From the NCBI GenBank assembly GCA_001940825.1, contig MSGT01000046.1:62001-126000 (forward strand): 64,000 bases of DNA, given 5' to 3'. The translations under genes and the position numbers were made by a program. The DNA comes from Sphaerochaeta sp. Phil3. GTDB taxonomy: Bacteria; Spirochaetota; Spirochaetia; Sphaerochaetales; Sphaerochaetaceae. Positions 1 through 8,697 of the stretch are shown one piece after another. The notes beneath the pieces are model-generated. The model had not been told where the DNA came from and ran no database searches. It was given only the letters and a program-made list of their open reading frames with translations. Within the stretch, counting starts at the first letter, position 1; each line of letters starts with the position of its first letter.

Positions 1-2
1 TA

Positions 3-1025
3 AGCATGGACAACTGTTCCAGAAACGGCGAAAAGCTTGGAAACGGCATCATGACCATAGCCCGCAGATGGCAGGAGCTTGGATTCGTGGAGCAGGGCTT
101 CGTGGACTACGTATGCAACCCTGAAGTCGTCAGCTTCCCATGGTCCATGATCGACAAGATAACTCCAAGGCCTGATGCATCGGTTGCAGACATGCTCAAG
201 GCCGATGGCGTTGAGGATATGGATATCGTCGTGACTTCCAAGAAGTCATGGGTTGCGCCTTTCGTCAACGCAGAGGAGTGCGAATACCTTGTCGTCGAGG
301 ACTCCTTCCCAAACGGAAGGCCTGCATTGGACAAGGCCGGGGTGCTCTTCACTGACCGCGAGACCGTGACCAAGGTCGAGAGGATGAAGGTATGCACATG
401 CCTCAACCCACTTCACACTGCAATGAGCGTCGCCGGATGCCTTCTTGGCTACAAGAAGATAAGCGATGAGATGAAGGATGATGACATAGTCGCCTACATA
501 AAGAGGCTTGGCTATGTGGAGGGACTTCCTGTCGTGACGGACCCCGGCATCCTTTCACCAAAGAGCTTCATAGACGATGTCGTCTACAAGAGGCTTCCAA
601 ACCCGTTCATGCCAGACACTCCTCAGAGGATTGCCACGGATACGAGCCAGAAGCTTGCAATCCGCTTTGGCGAGACCGTCAAGGAATACGAGAAGAGAGG
701 CATGGACCTTTCGAATCTCAAGTGCGTACCGTTCGTGCTTGCATCATGGATGAGATACCTTCTTGCAGTAGACGACGAAGGCAATGCCTTTGAACCAAGC
801 CCAGATCCACTTCTCGAGTCCGCTCAGAAGGATATGGCAGGCATTGTTTTTGGACAGCCAGCGAAGGATGGCGCATTGGTTGCAATAATGTCCCGTAGCG
901 ATATATGGGGCTATGATCTGAACGCATCTCCTTTGAAGGAGGCTGTCGTTTCCAATTTCAAGAAGATGAACGAAGGTCCTGGTGCCGTAAGGAAGGCCCT
1001 TCACGAAATGGTTCAGACGTTCTGA
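3..1025 (+). CDS. uxuB: Mannitol dehydrogenase/fructuronate reductase family protein, 5'-truncated by the window edge
   Basis: The frame is open to the left edge with no stop before the first ATG at position 6, so this is the C-terminal part of a longer protein; family members are about 480-540 residues and roughly 200 are missing. Visible family hallmarks are an N-terminal DNCSRNGEKL stretch, SFPWSMIDKITPRP, the FPNGRPALDKAG segment and PQRIATDTSQKLAIRFGET. The family reduces or oxidises sugar acids and polyols with NAD(P)H. With 2-keto-3-deoxygluconate kinase and uronate isomerase downstream in the same orientation, D-fructuronate/D-mannonate oxidoreductase is the best reading; tagaturonate reductase or mannitol dehydrogenase cannot be excluded without the N-terminal Rossmann half. 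It is the first visible gene of a five-gene operon; only 17 bases separate it from the kinase. Confidence 0.85.
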   Translation, partial: SMDNCSRNGEKLGNGIMTIARRWQELGFVEQGFVDYVCNPEVVSFPWSMIDKITPRPDASVADMLKADGVEDMDIVVTSKKSWVAPFVNAEECEYLVVEDSFPNGRPALDKAGVLFTDRETVTKVERMKVCTCLNPLHTAMSVAGCLLGYKKISDEMKDDDIVAYIKRLGYVEGLPVVTDPGILSPKSFIDDVVYKRLPNPFMPDTPQRIATDTSQKLAIRFGETVKEYEKRGMDLSNLKCVPFVLASWMRYLLAVDDEGNAFEPSPDPLLESAQKDMAGIVFGQPAKDGALVAIMSRSDIWGYDLNASPLKEAVVSNFKKMNEGPGAVRKALHEMVQTF

Positions 1026-1042
1026 TTCAAGGAGGTTTTGTC

Positions 1043-2116
1043 ATGAAGCTTAGAGGGAATTGCAAGTACGATCTGGTGTGCCCCACCAGCATGGGCGTGA
1101 GGATCACGCCTGTCGATAGACTTCCAGTGCACACAAGCCGCTTCTTCGAGATGCAGGCTACAAGTGCGGAGAGCAACGTTCTGAACGTGTCCTCGTCGCT
1201 TGGGCTCAAGACGAAGGTCCTTACATCGTTCGTCAAGGACAGCCCAATAGCCTCCTTCATAAAGGCTGAACTTAGGTTCAGGAACATAGACTACGAAGGT
1301 CCAGAGGTCCCACAGGGCGGTGCATGGGGCTATAGACACCAGTTCAACATTGCAGACAGCGGTTTTGGAAGCCGTGGACCAAGGGTCTGGAACGACCGCA
1401 GCGGAGAGGTTGGACGCACCCTCAAGGCCCAGGATTTCGATCTTGACAGGATCTTCCGTGTGGAAGGTGTGAGGATCCTCCACCTTTCAGGCCTTGTCTG
1501 TGCCTTGAGTCCTGAGACGACGGCTTTCTGCCTTGAGGTCGCAAGGGCGGCAAAGGCGAACGGCACCGTCATATCGTTCGACCTAAACTACAGAGCTTCG
1601 TTCTGGAAGGGTAGGGAGGAGGAGCTTCGCGCTGCATTCAGCGAGATCGCAGGTGTTGCTGACATCCTCATTGGAAACGAAGAGGACTTCCAGCTCGCCC
1701 TTGGAATGAAGGGACCTGAAGCCGGAGGAAAGGACCTTGAGAAGAAGATTGGACAGTTCAAGGACATGATAGCCCAGGTTAGGGCCTCCTATCCTCAGGC
1801 AAGCGTCTTTGCAACGACCCTCAGAGAGGTCGTGAGCGCCAACGAACACAACTGGGGCGCACTCGTCCTCGTTGGAGACACATGGTACGTGGAAGAGCCT
1901 CGTCCAATACAGGTCATGGACCGCATTGGTGGCGGTGACGGATTCGTTGGAGGCCTTCTCTATGCAATCCTTGCCGGAAAACCACAGGAGGATTGGATAA
2001 AGATGGGTTGGGCCACTGGTGTACTTGCAACCACAGTCCTTACTGACTACAGCACACCAGCGGACGAAGAGCAGATCTGGTCCGTCTACAGCGGAAACGC
2101 CAGAGTCAAGAGATAA
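1043..2116 (+). CDS. kdgK: 2-keto-3-deoxygluconate kinase, PfkB family
   Basis: This ribokinase-type sugar kinase (357 residues) phosphorylates a sugar acid, most likely 2-keto-3-deoxygluconate to KDPG, in the cytoplasm. The C-terminal catalytic signature is GGGDGFVGG with the catalytic Asp in GD, a variant of the usual GAGD; SFDLNYRASFW and GNEEDF segments are typical of KDG kinases. The start follows AAGGAGG at good spacing, 17 bases after the reductase gene. Substrate is inferred from neighbours: a mannonate/fructuronate reductase-type enzyme upstream and uronate isomerase downstream, and a KDPG aldolase elsewhere in this window (41905). The N-terminus lacks the usual GE-type start of many family members, so specificity is an inference. 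Confidence 0.88.
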   Translation: MKLRGNCKYDLVCPTSMGVRITPVDRLPVHTSRFFEMQATSAESNVLNVSSSLGLKTKVLTSFVKDSPIASFIKAELRFRNIDYEGPEVPQGGAWGYRHQFNIADSGFGSRGPRVWNDRSGEVGRTLKAQDFDLDRIFRVEGVRILHLSGLVCALSPETTAFCLEVARAAKANGTVISFDLNYRASFWKGREEELRAAFSEIAGVADILIGNEEDFQLALGMKGPEAGGKDLEKKIGQFKDMIAQVRASYPQASVFATTLREVVSANEHNWGALVLVGDTWYVEEPRPIQVMDRIGGGDGFVGGLLYAILAGKPQEDWIKMGWATGVLATTVLTDYSTPADEEQIWSVYSGNARVKR

Positions 2117-2133
2117 ACAACAAGGAGATACTT

Positions 2134-3588
2134 ATGGAGAAAAAAGCAGATATAGGTCTTATTGGTCTTGCCGTAATGGGTGAGAACATAGTCATGAACA
2201 TGGAGTCCAAGGGCTTCACGGTCGCCGTATACAACAGAACCGTAAGCAAGGTCGATGACTTTGTGAACGGTAGGGCAAAGGGCCTAAACATAATTGGAAC
2301 CCATAGCCTCCAGGAACTTGCAGACTCGCTTGCAAAGCCTAGGAAGGTCATGATGCTTGTAAAGGCAGGTGCTCCTGTAGACGACTACATTGAGCAGCTC
2401 CTTGGCGTTCTTGAGCCAGGTGATGTCATCATAGACGGTGGAAACAGCCACTTCCCAGATACGATTCGCAGAACCGCATATGTCGAGAGCAAAGGGCTCC
2501 TGTATGTTGGGACCGGAGTCTCCGGTGGCGAAGAGGGCGCCCTCAAGGGTCCTTCCATGATGCCGGGCGGCTCGCCTGCCGCATGGCCGTTGGTGAAGCC
2601 TATCTTCCAGTCCATCTGCGCCAAGGTGGAGGATGGAACCCCTTGCTGCGACTGGGTTGGAAGCGATGGTGCCGGACACTTCGTCAAGATGGTCCACAAC
2701 GGCATAGAGTACGGCGACATGCAGCTCATCTGCGAAGCCTACCAGCTCATGAAGGACATGCTTGGAATGTCCGCAGACGAGATGCATGAAGTGTTCGCCC
2801 AGTGGAACAAGACTGAGCTTGACAGCTACCTCATCCAGATCACCAGCGAAATCCTTGCCCGCAAGGACGAGGACGGACAGCCTCTTGTGGACAAGATCCT
2901 TGACACCGCAGGACAGAAAGGCACTGGAAAGTGGACCGGAATCGCAGCCCTTGACGAAGGCGTACCACTAACTCTCATTGGAGAGGCTGTGTTTGCAAGA
3001 TGCCTTTCTGCAATGAAGGCCCAGAGGGTTGAGGCTGACAAGGCCTTTGGAATCAAGCGCGGTCGCTACGAAGGCGACAAGGCTGCAATGGTCGAAGACA
3101 TAAGAAAGGCCCTCCTTGCATCCAAGATAATCTCCTATGCCCAGGGCTACGTCCTTATGGAGAGCGCTGCAAAGACATACGGCTGGAATCTCAACTATGG
3201 TTCCATAGCCCTTCTTTGGAGAGGAGGCTGCATCATAAGGTCAACCTTCCTTGGAAAGATAAAGGAGGCCTTCGACCACAACCCAGAGCTTTCAAACCTT
3301 CTTCTCGATCCTTATTTCAAGGATACCGTGAAGGCACTTGTCCCTTCCTGGAGGAATGTGGTTGCGAACGCAACGCTCTGCGGAATCCCTGTTCCTACAT
3401 TCTCAAGCGCACTCAGCTATTTCGATGGCTACACCTCATCCCGTCTTCCTGCCAACCTCCTTCAGGCGCAGAGGGACTACTTTGGTGCACACACATACGA
3501 AAGGGTTGACTGCGAGCGTGGAAAGTTCTTCCACACCAACTGGACAGGCGAAGGCGGCAGCACATCGGCCACCACATACAACGCCTAA
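2134..3588 (+). CDS. gnd: 6-phosphogluconate dehydrogenase, decarboxylating
   Basis: This is a full-length (484 residues) 6-phosphogluconate dehydrogenase that converts 6-phosphogluconate to ribulose 5-phosphate with NADP+ and CO2 release. The N-terminal Rossmann motif is IGLIGLAVMGENIVMNM, followed by YNRT, the GGNSHFPDT and GTGVSGGEEGA segments and the catalytic Lys in HFVKMVHNGIEYGDMQ. The C-terminus carries the expected ANLLQAQRDYFGAHTYER and a tail with HTNWTGEGG. It starts 17 bases after kdgK behind an AAGGAGA ribosome binding site. Its presence in a uronate operon suggests that gluconate-type acids enter the pentose phosphate route alongside the KDPG branch. Confidence 0.97.
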   Translation: MEKKADIGLIGLAVMGENIVMNMESKGFTVAVYNRTVSKVDDFVNGRAKGLNIIGTHSLQELADSLAKPRKVMMLVKAGAPVDDYIEQLLGVLEPGDVIIDGGNSHFPDTIRRTAYVESKGLLYVGTGVSGGEEGALKGPSMMPGGSPAAWPLVKPIFQSICAKVEDGTPCCDWVGSDGAGHFVKMVHNGIEYGDMQLICEAYQLMKDMLGMSADEMHEVFAQWNKTELDSYLIQITSEILARKDEDGQPLVDKILDTAGQKGTGKWTGIAALDEGVPLTLIGEAVFARCLSAMKAQRVEADKAFGIKRGRYEGDKAAMVEDIRKALLASKIISYAQGYVLMESAAKTYGWNLNYGSIALLWRGGCIIRSTFLGKIKEAFDHNPELSNLLLDPYFKDTVKALVPSWRNVVANATLCGIPVPTFSSALSYFDGYTSSRLPANLLQAQRDYFGAHTYERVDCERGKFFHTNWTGEGGSTSATTYNA

Positions 3589-3602
3589 AGGTGAGGTTCT
3601 CT

Positions 3603-4838
3603 ATGCTTGACGAAAGACAGATAAGAATTGAGGTCGAGGCCGCCCTTGCGGCCCGCAGCCCAAAGAAGGTGCTCATGGTAGTGCCTGACTTCACGAGGTT
3701 CTTCTCGAATGCGGGTCTCATTGCCAATATAGGCTATCATTGGTGCTGCGACCATGGCGTAGAGGTTGAGATCCTCGAAGCCCTTGGAACCCACGTTCCA
3801 ATGACACAGCAGGAGATCTCCACCATGTATGGTGACATCCCTGTAGAGAAGTTCCATGCACATGATTGGAGACATGACGTCGTCAACATTGGAGAGGTTC
3901 CTGCCTCGTTCGTGTCAGAGGTCACGGAGGGACTTTGGAAGGAGCCCGTTGCCGTTGAGATAAACCGCATGGTCATGGACCCGTCGTTCGACCTTGTCCT
4001 TTCCATAGGTCAGGTCGTGCCCCACGAGGTCATTGGTATGGCCAACCATTCCAAGAACCTGTTCGTTGGCGTTGGTGGAAGCTCAATGATAAACCAGAGC
4101 CACATCATAGGCGCAGTCTACGGAATGGAACGCATGATGGGTCGCGACCACACTCCTGTAAGGAAGGTCTTCGACTACGCCGCAGAGCATTTCCTCAAGG
4201 ATGTCCATGTGCTCTACATGCTCACTGCATGCACCGCTCCAAACTCCGTGATACAGACACACGGCCTTTTCATAGGCGAAGGCAGAAAGCCTCTTGAGGA
4301 TGCAATCGTGTGCGCCCAGGAGCACAACATAGACTTCGTGGAGCATGGAATCAAGAAGTGCGTCGTCTATCTTGACCCCAAGGAGTTCAAGAGCACCTGG
4401 CTTGGCAACAAGAGCGTGTACAGAACCCGCATGGCCATGGCCGATGGTGGAGACCTCATCGTCCTTGCTCCCGGTGTGGACAAGTTTGGAGAGGACCCCA
4501 TCAACGACAAGCTCATTCGCAAGTACGGCTACAAGGGCCGTCTTCATACCCTTGAGTTGTTGAAGGACTGCGACGACCTTAAGGAGAACATGGGTGTTGC
4601 CGCACACCTGATCCATGGTTCAAGCGACGGTAGGTTCTCGATAACCTATGCCGTGAAGAACATCTCCCAAAAGGAGATAGAGGACGTTGGGTTCATACCT
4701 GCTTCATATGATGAGATTGCGAAGAAGTACGATCCTTCCAAGCTTTCGTATGGCTACAACGATGTTGATGGAGAACAGGTCTTCTTCATTCCAAACCCTG
4801 CTTTGGGTCTTTGGATAAACAGGGAGAAGTTCAATTGA
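3603..4838 (+). CDS. LarA-family nickel-dependent hydroxyacid racemase/epimerase homologue
   Basis: This belongs to the LarA (DUF2088) family, which racemises or epimerises 2-hydroxyacids using a nickel-pincer nucleotide. I place the start at ATG 3603, which sits behind AGGTGAGG; the track start is a GTG 12 bases upstream. Key residues are present with LarA spacing: DFTR (D29, R32), GTH (H64), VVPHEVIGMANHSKN (H141, K151) and NQSH (H167). The 10- and 26-residue gaps between H141, K151 and H167 equal those of the L. plantarum enzyme (H174, K184, H200, from memory), so the pincer lysine is intact. Length 411 is close to the family norm. Lying between gnd and uxaC, it probably acts on a sugar acid such as gluconate rather than lactate; this is inference. 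The cofactor genes larB, larC and larE are not in the window. Confidence 0.85.
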   Translation: MLDERQIRIEVEAALAARSPKKVLMVVPDFTRFFSNAGLIANIGYHWCCDHGVEVEILEALGTHVPMTQQEISTMYGDIPVEKFHAHDWRHDVVNIGEVPASFVSEVTEGLWKEPVAVEINRMVMDPSFDLVLSIGQVVPHEVIGMANHSKNLFVGVGGSSMINQSHIIGAVYGMERMMGRDHTPVRKVFDYAAEHFLKDVHVLYMLTACTAPNSVIQTHGLFIGEGRKPLEDAIVCAQEHNIDFVEHGIKKCVVYLDPKEFKSTWLGNKSVYRTRMAMADGGDLIVLAPGVDKFGEDPINDKLIRKYGYKGRLHTLELLKDCDDLKENMGVAAHLIHGSSDGRFSITYAVKNISQKEIEDVGFIPASYDEIAKKYDPSKLSYGYNDVDGEQVFFIPNPALGLWINREKFN

Positions 4839-4896
4839 TACGGTGTCCTCAGGGATATCGGTCTTGGATATGATGGATTTGATTGGAGGATTTGAT

Positions 4897-6279
4897 ATGA
4901 AGGATTTCATGGGCGATGATTTTCTCTTGGAGAACGAGCCTGCACGTATGCTTTTCCATGAATGGGCCAAGGACATGCCCATTTTCGACTACCACTGCCA
5001 CCTTTCGCCAAAGGAGATAGCTCAGAACAAGCGCGAGCCTGACATCACTCAGGCGTGGCTTGGCGGAGACCACTACAAGTGGCGCATGATCCGAGCCAAC
5101 GGCATGGACGAGAGGGAAGGGGACTCTTTCCAGCGTTTCTACAACTGGAGCGATGCCGTCTCCCGCTTGGTTGGAAACCCTCTCTACCACTGGACGCACC
5201 TTGAACTCAAGCGATACTTTGGCATCGACAAGGTGCTTTGCCCCACAACGGCCCGTGAAATCTACGACGAGGCCAACGATAAGCTCAAGAACGATCCGTC
5301 ACTGAACGTCTACGGAATCTTCGACAAGTTCAAGGTCTACGCCGTTGGTACAACAGACGACCCTGTGGATTCACTTGAATACCACGCACAGATCAGGTCT
5401 GAAGGCAAAACCAAGACAAAGGTCATCCCTTCGTTCCGTCCTGACAAGGCAATGAACATCGATGCCGCAGGCTTCAATGCCTATATCGATTCCCTTGCCG
5501 CCGCAAGCGGTGTTTCCATCGATAACGCATGGGATGTCATGACGGCACTTTCCAAGCGCCTTGACTGGTTCGTCGAGAACGGCTGCCTTGCCACAGACCA
5601 CGCACTCTGCTTCCCTCCATACGCCGTTGGAAGCGACGCCCAGGTCAACGAGGTGTTCCTCAAAGCCCGCAAGGGGGAGGCCGTCACAGCATCCGAAGCC
5701 GAGCTCTACAGGACGTTCATCCTCATGTCGTTGGCAAAGGAATACTCCAAACGCGGTCTTGTCATGCAGCTTCACATGCAGGCCAGCCGCAACAACTGCT
5801 CACGTGGCTACAAGGCCCTTGGCCCTGACACCGGCTACGATGCAATAAGCGACTACTCCATTGCGGACAAGCTTGCACGTTTCCTTGATGCCCTTGACAG
5901 TCAGGACGCTCTTCCAAAGACAATCCTGTACTCCTTGAACCCAAACGACTACTATGTCCTTGGATCCCTTATGGGCGATTTCCAGCGCGACATCCCAGGA
6001 AAGCTGCAGCTTGGTTCCGGCTGGTGGTTCTGTGACCACATAGACGGTATGGTCCAGCAGATGAAGACCCTTGGCAACCTTGGTATGCTCTCACGCTTCG
6101 TTGGCATGCTCACTGACAGCCGTTCGTTCCTTTCATATCCAAGGCACGAGTACTTCCGCAGAATCATGTGCAACATCCTTGGTACCTGGATGGAGAACGG
6201 AGAGGCTCCCGGTGACTATGAGATGATGGGTAAGATGGCTCAGGATATCTCCTTCAACAACGCTTTGCACTACTTCTAA
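4897..6279 (+). CDS. uxaC: Uronate isomerase (glucuronate/galacturonate isomerase)
   Basis: This enzyme interconverts D-glucuronate and D-fructuronate (or galacturonate and tagaturonate), the entry step of hexuronate catabolism. The family start MKDFMGDDFLLENEPARMLFHEWAKDMPIFDYHCHLSP is visible, including the metal-binding HCHL. ATG 4897 is chosen because GGAGGA lies six bases upstream and because family proteins begin this way; the track start at 4843 adds 18 residues with no homologous look. Other family landmarks are YNWSDAVSRLVGNPLYHWTHLELKRYFG and the C-terminal LTDSRSFLSYPRHEYFRRI. At 460 residues it is full length. It is last in the operon and is followed by a strong terminator. Confidence 0.97.
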   Translation: MKDFMGDDFLLENEPARMLFHEWAKDMPIFDYHCHLSPKEIAQNKREPDITQAWLGGDHYKWRMIRANGMDEREGDSFQRFYNWSDAVSRLVGNPLYHWTHLELKRYFGIDKVLCPTTAREIYDEANDKLKNDPSLNVYGIFDKFKVYAVGTTDDPVDSLEYHAQIRSEGKTKTKVIPSFRPDKAMNIDAAGFNAYIDSLAAASGVSIDNAWDVMTALSKRLDWFVENGCLATDHALCFPPYAVGSDAQVNEVFLKARKGEAVTASEAELYRTFILMSLAKEYSKRGLVMQLHMQASRNNCSRGYKALGPDTGYDAISDYSIADKLARFLDALDSQDALPKTILYSLNPNDYYVLGSLMGDFQRDIPGKLQLGSGWWFCDHIDGMVQQMKTLGNLGMLSRFVGMLTDSRSFLSYPRHEYFRRIMCNILGTWMENGEAPGDYEMMGKMAQDISFNNALHYF

Positions 6280-6301
6280 GTCTTTGAAAAACTTATTTTT
6301 T

Positions 6302-6343
6302 GCTGAATAGACCGTTGCTTGGTGGGTCTATTCAGCTTTTTTT
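6302..6343 (+). terminator. Rho-independent terminator of the uronate operon
   Basis: A perfect 12-bp stem (GCTGAATAGACC paired with GGTCTATTCAGC) with an 11-base loop is followed by seven T. It lies 22 bases after the uxaC stop and ends the five-gene operon. Confidence 0.95.
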
Positions 6344-6562
6344 GGCGTTGTAGGGCGCTGTATGGCGTTGTATGGCGGAGTGTGGCGCTGTAGGGCTCTG
6401 ACGGACGCTGTAGGACGCTATGAATGCGAGCTTTTTTGAAACTGCATTCGAATCTGTGGCCAATGTGTGGCGGTTGTGGCATGTGTGCCATCTGTAGCAT
6501 TTGTGGCAACTGTAGCGTCTGTAGAAAGTGTTGAAAACGTTGAAACGTTAAACCAAACAAAA
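6344..6562. repeat. Degenerate G/T-rich short-unit repeat tract in an intergenic region
   Basis: No gene is supported here. The sequence is built of drifting units such as TGTAGGGCGC, TGTATGGCG, TGTGGCR and TGTAGCRTY, reading as an imperfect tandem repeat of about 9-10 bases. A 25-base part (TTTGTGGCAACTGTAGCGTC and onward) recurs with two differences near 47050 in this window. Function is unknown; it could be replication slippage product, a transcribed buffer between convergent operons or decayed coding DNA. Confidence 0.6.
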
Positions 6563-6605
6563 ACTAACCGCCCAGCCCTCGAACAGCTGAGCGGTATTTA
6601 TCGCT
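6563..6605 (-). terminator. Rho-independent terminator of the nag operon
   Basis: On the minus strand a 10-bp stem (ACCGCTCAGC with GCTGGGCGGT, one G-T pair) is followed by TAGTTTTTGTTT. It is about 100 bases downstream of nagB and correctly oriented for the GntR-nagA-nagB transcript. Confidence 0.8.
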
Positions 6606-6702
6606 TCGTTTTTCAGAGGTTGACCGTCCACAGGCGGTGCCTCTTTTCATTCGAAGTATCGCAAAAGAAACATCACCTGTCAAGTTTTAACCAGCCACTC
6701 TG

Positions 6703-7440
6703 TCAACAACCTAGTAGCATTGAGGCTGAGTTCATATCCAAGAAGAGGCTCCAATCGGGATGTGTCTTGAGCAAAGTCGCAGGCACCATAGGGGAGACCG
6801 GCTTGGTGATTGTGTCATAGACGGCTTGTGACTTCACTTTGTGTGGAACGGCTGAGATGATGTGTCGGCACGACATTATCTGCCTAGGACACATGGATAT
6901 GGCCTGTCTTGGAACGTCGTCTACAGTTGCGAACCAGCCCTCACCAACCTGCTGCATGCGACAGCGTGTGTCTAGGTCTACGATTTTGTAGGCCTGTGTG
7001 GTCTCGAAGTCCGCTGGTGGATCGTTGAAGGCAATGTGGCCGTTCTCGCCAATGCCTATGAGCCCCACATCCACAGGCTTTTCGTTGAGCGCGGCGGAAA
7101 GCTCTTCTATGTTCTTGGATACATCGTCTTCTCCGTTGACGAAGTAGGCCGCCTTGAGGTCTACAAGGGATGTGAATCGCTCCTTGAGGTATTTCCTAAA
7201 GCTTGCAATGTGCGTCTCTGGAAGTCCAACGTACTCGTCCAAATGGAACATCGTGACCTTTGACCAGTCAACGTCCATTTTGACAAGTTCTTTCAAAGTC
7301 TCGAATTGGCTCATGCCTGTGGACAGTATTATCCTTGCTTCTCCCCGTTCTGAAATGGCCTGTGATATGAGACCTGCGGCCTTCTTCGCTGCACAAAGTC
7401 CAAGTTCGTTGGCATCTTTGGAAATGCTTATTTCAATCAT
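6703..7440 (-). CDS. nagB: Glucosamine-6-phosphate deaminase
   Basis: NagB converts glucosamine 6-phosphate to fructose 6-phosphate and ammonia in the cytoplasm. Family motifs are STGMSQFETLKEL, the FHLDEYVGLP active-site segment and IGIGENGHIAFNDPP. ATG 7440 is preferred to the upstream TTG of the track because GAGGAG lies just upstream and NagB proteins begin near this point; that gives 245 residues, the normal size. It is the last gene of the GntR-nagA-nagB operon, 37 bases after nagA, and is followed by a terminator at 6563-6605. Confidence 0.97.
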   Translation of the reverse strand: MIEISISKDANELGLCAAKKAAGLISQAISERGEARIILSTGMSQFETLKELVKMDVDWSKVTMFHLDEYVGLPETHIASFRKYLKERFTSLVDLKAAYFVNGEDDVSKNIEELSAALNEKPVDVGLIGIGENGHIAFNDPPADFETTQAYKIVDLDTRCRMQQVGEGWFATVDDVPRQAISMCPRQIMSCRHIISAVPHKVKSQAVYDTITKPVSPMVPATLLKTHPDWSLFLDMNSASMLLGC

Positions 7441-7477
7441 GATTCGCTCCTCTTTCTGCAATTCTAATGGCAGTGTT

Positions 7478-8677
7478 CTACAGTCTATACGAATTGAGCA
7501 CTATCTTTCCATCCACAAGCACATGCTTTAGCTTCACATCTTCGTCGCAGATCACGAGGTCCGCCTTCTTTCCTTCCCTGATGGAACCTATCTCCCTGTC
7601 CATTCCAATGAGCTGTGCAGGTCTTAGCGAGACCAAACGGGAGACCTCCTCCATTTTGAGGCCCATGGTCTTGTACAACGTCCTTATGAGCCTGTCTCCT
7701 GTCGCGACGCTTCCTGCGAAGCATGTGCGGTCAGGCATCTTTGCAATGCCGTCCTCAATGATGCAGGCCGTTCCATTGTGCTTGGGGCCAAGGATGGATG
7801 GACCTTGTGGCATTGCCGCACCCCTCATGCTGTCTGAGCAGGCTGTTATCCTGTCATGGCGCTTGAGCTTGAATATCATTTCAAGAAGCTCTGGAGGAAG
7901 ATGCATGCCATCGCATATCAGTTCTATGTTCAAGTCGTCCAAAAGGTATCCGCTTTCGACTGTCCCAAGGACTCTGAATCCACCTCTTCTGGTTATGGTG
8001 GACATTCCTGAGTAGAAGTGGGTGAGTAGGTTCATTCCGCAGTCGTATGCCTTTGAAATCTCATCGTAGGTGGCCGCCGTATGGCCAGCGGAGATGAGGA
8101 CCCCTTCCTTGGAAAGCCTTTTCGTCATCTCCAAGGCACCGTCGAGCTCAGGGGCTACAGACCATCTTTTGATGCTGCCTTGAGATGCCTCCATTATTGA
8201 CATGTAGTGTTTTTCATCGGGCTTCCGTATGTATCTTGGATCCTGGGCGCCTTTCTGCTCCATGTCGAAGTAGGGGCCTTCCAGATGCAGTCCCGGCATC
8301 TTTGCCATGTTGAGGGCTGGTTTCTTCTTGAAACCTTCGACAAGAGTCCTGTAGTTCTTTATGAACGAGAAAAGCTCTTCGTCAGAGGAGGTAAGGGTCG
8401 TTGGAAGGCATGTTGTGGTTCCATGCGCTGCAAGGCTGGATGCCGCACCAACTATGTCAGAGACCTCTCCGTCCATGAAGTCGAATCCTCCAGACCCATG
8501 TGTGTGCAGGTCCACGACTCCTGGCATGACAAAACATCCTTTGGCATCCAGTATGTCGTCTGTTCCCGGATTTTCTATTGGCTTTGAGCTGATTTGGGCT
8601 ATTGTATCGTCTACAATCTTTATGTTTCCAAGTATTGTCTCGTCCTCTAGGACGATCTTTGCATTGGTGATTACCAT
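7478..8677 (-). CDS. nagA: N-acetylglucosamine-6-phosphate deacetylase
   Basis: NagA removes acetate from N-acetylglucosamine 6-phosphate, supplying NagB. The amidohydrolase metal motif is in PGVVDLHTHGSGGFDFMDG, followed by TTCLPTTLTS, GLHLEGPYF, a SAGHTAATYDE metal His and the C-terminal TACSDSMRG. The track ORF starts far upstream inside the GntR gene. A GGGAGGAG site supports ATG 8683 or 8677; I use 8677 (MVITNAKIV), giving 399 residues. The gene begins about 20 bases after the regulator stop, so the three are one transcript. An N-acetylglucosamine transporter is not present in the window. Confidence 0.96.
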   Translation of the reverse strand: MVITNAKIVLEDETILGNIKIVDDTIAQISSKPIENPGTDDILDAKGCFVMPGVVDLHTHGSGGFDFMDGEVSDIVGAASSLAAHGTTTCLPTTLTSSDEELFSFIKNYRTLVEGFKKKPALNMAKMPGLHLEGPYFDMEQKGAQDPRYIRKPDEKHYMSIMEASQGSIKRWSVAPELDGALEMTKRLSKEGVLISAGHTAATYDEISKAYDCGMNLLTHFYSGMSTITRRGGFRVLGTVESGYLLDDLNIELICDGMHLPPELLEMIFKLKRHDRITACSDSMRGAAMPQGPSILGPKHNGTACIIEDGIAKMPDRTCFAGSVATGDRLIRTLYKTMGLKMEEVSRLVSLRPAQLIGMDREIGSIREGKKADLVICDEDVKLKHVLVDGKIVLNSYRL

Positions 8678-8697
8678 TGTCATTGCTCCTCCCAGCG

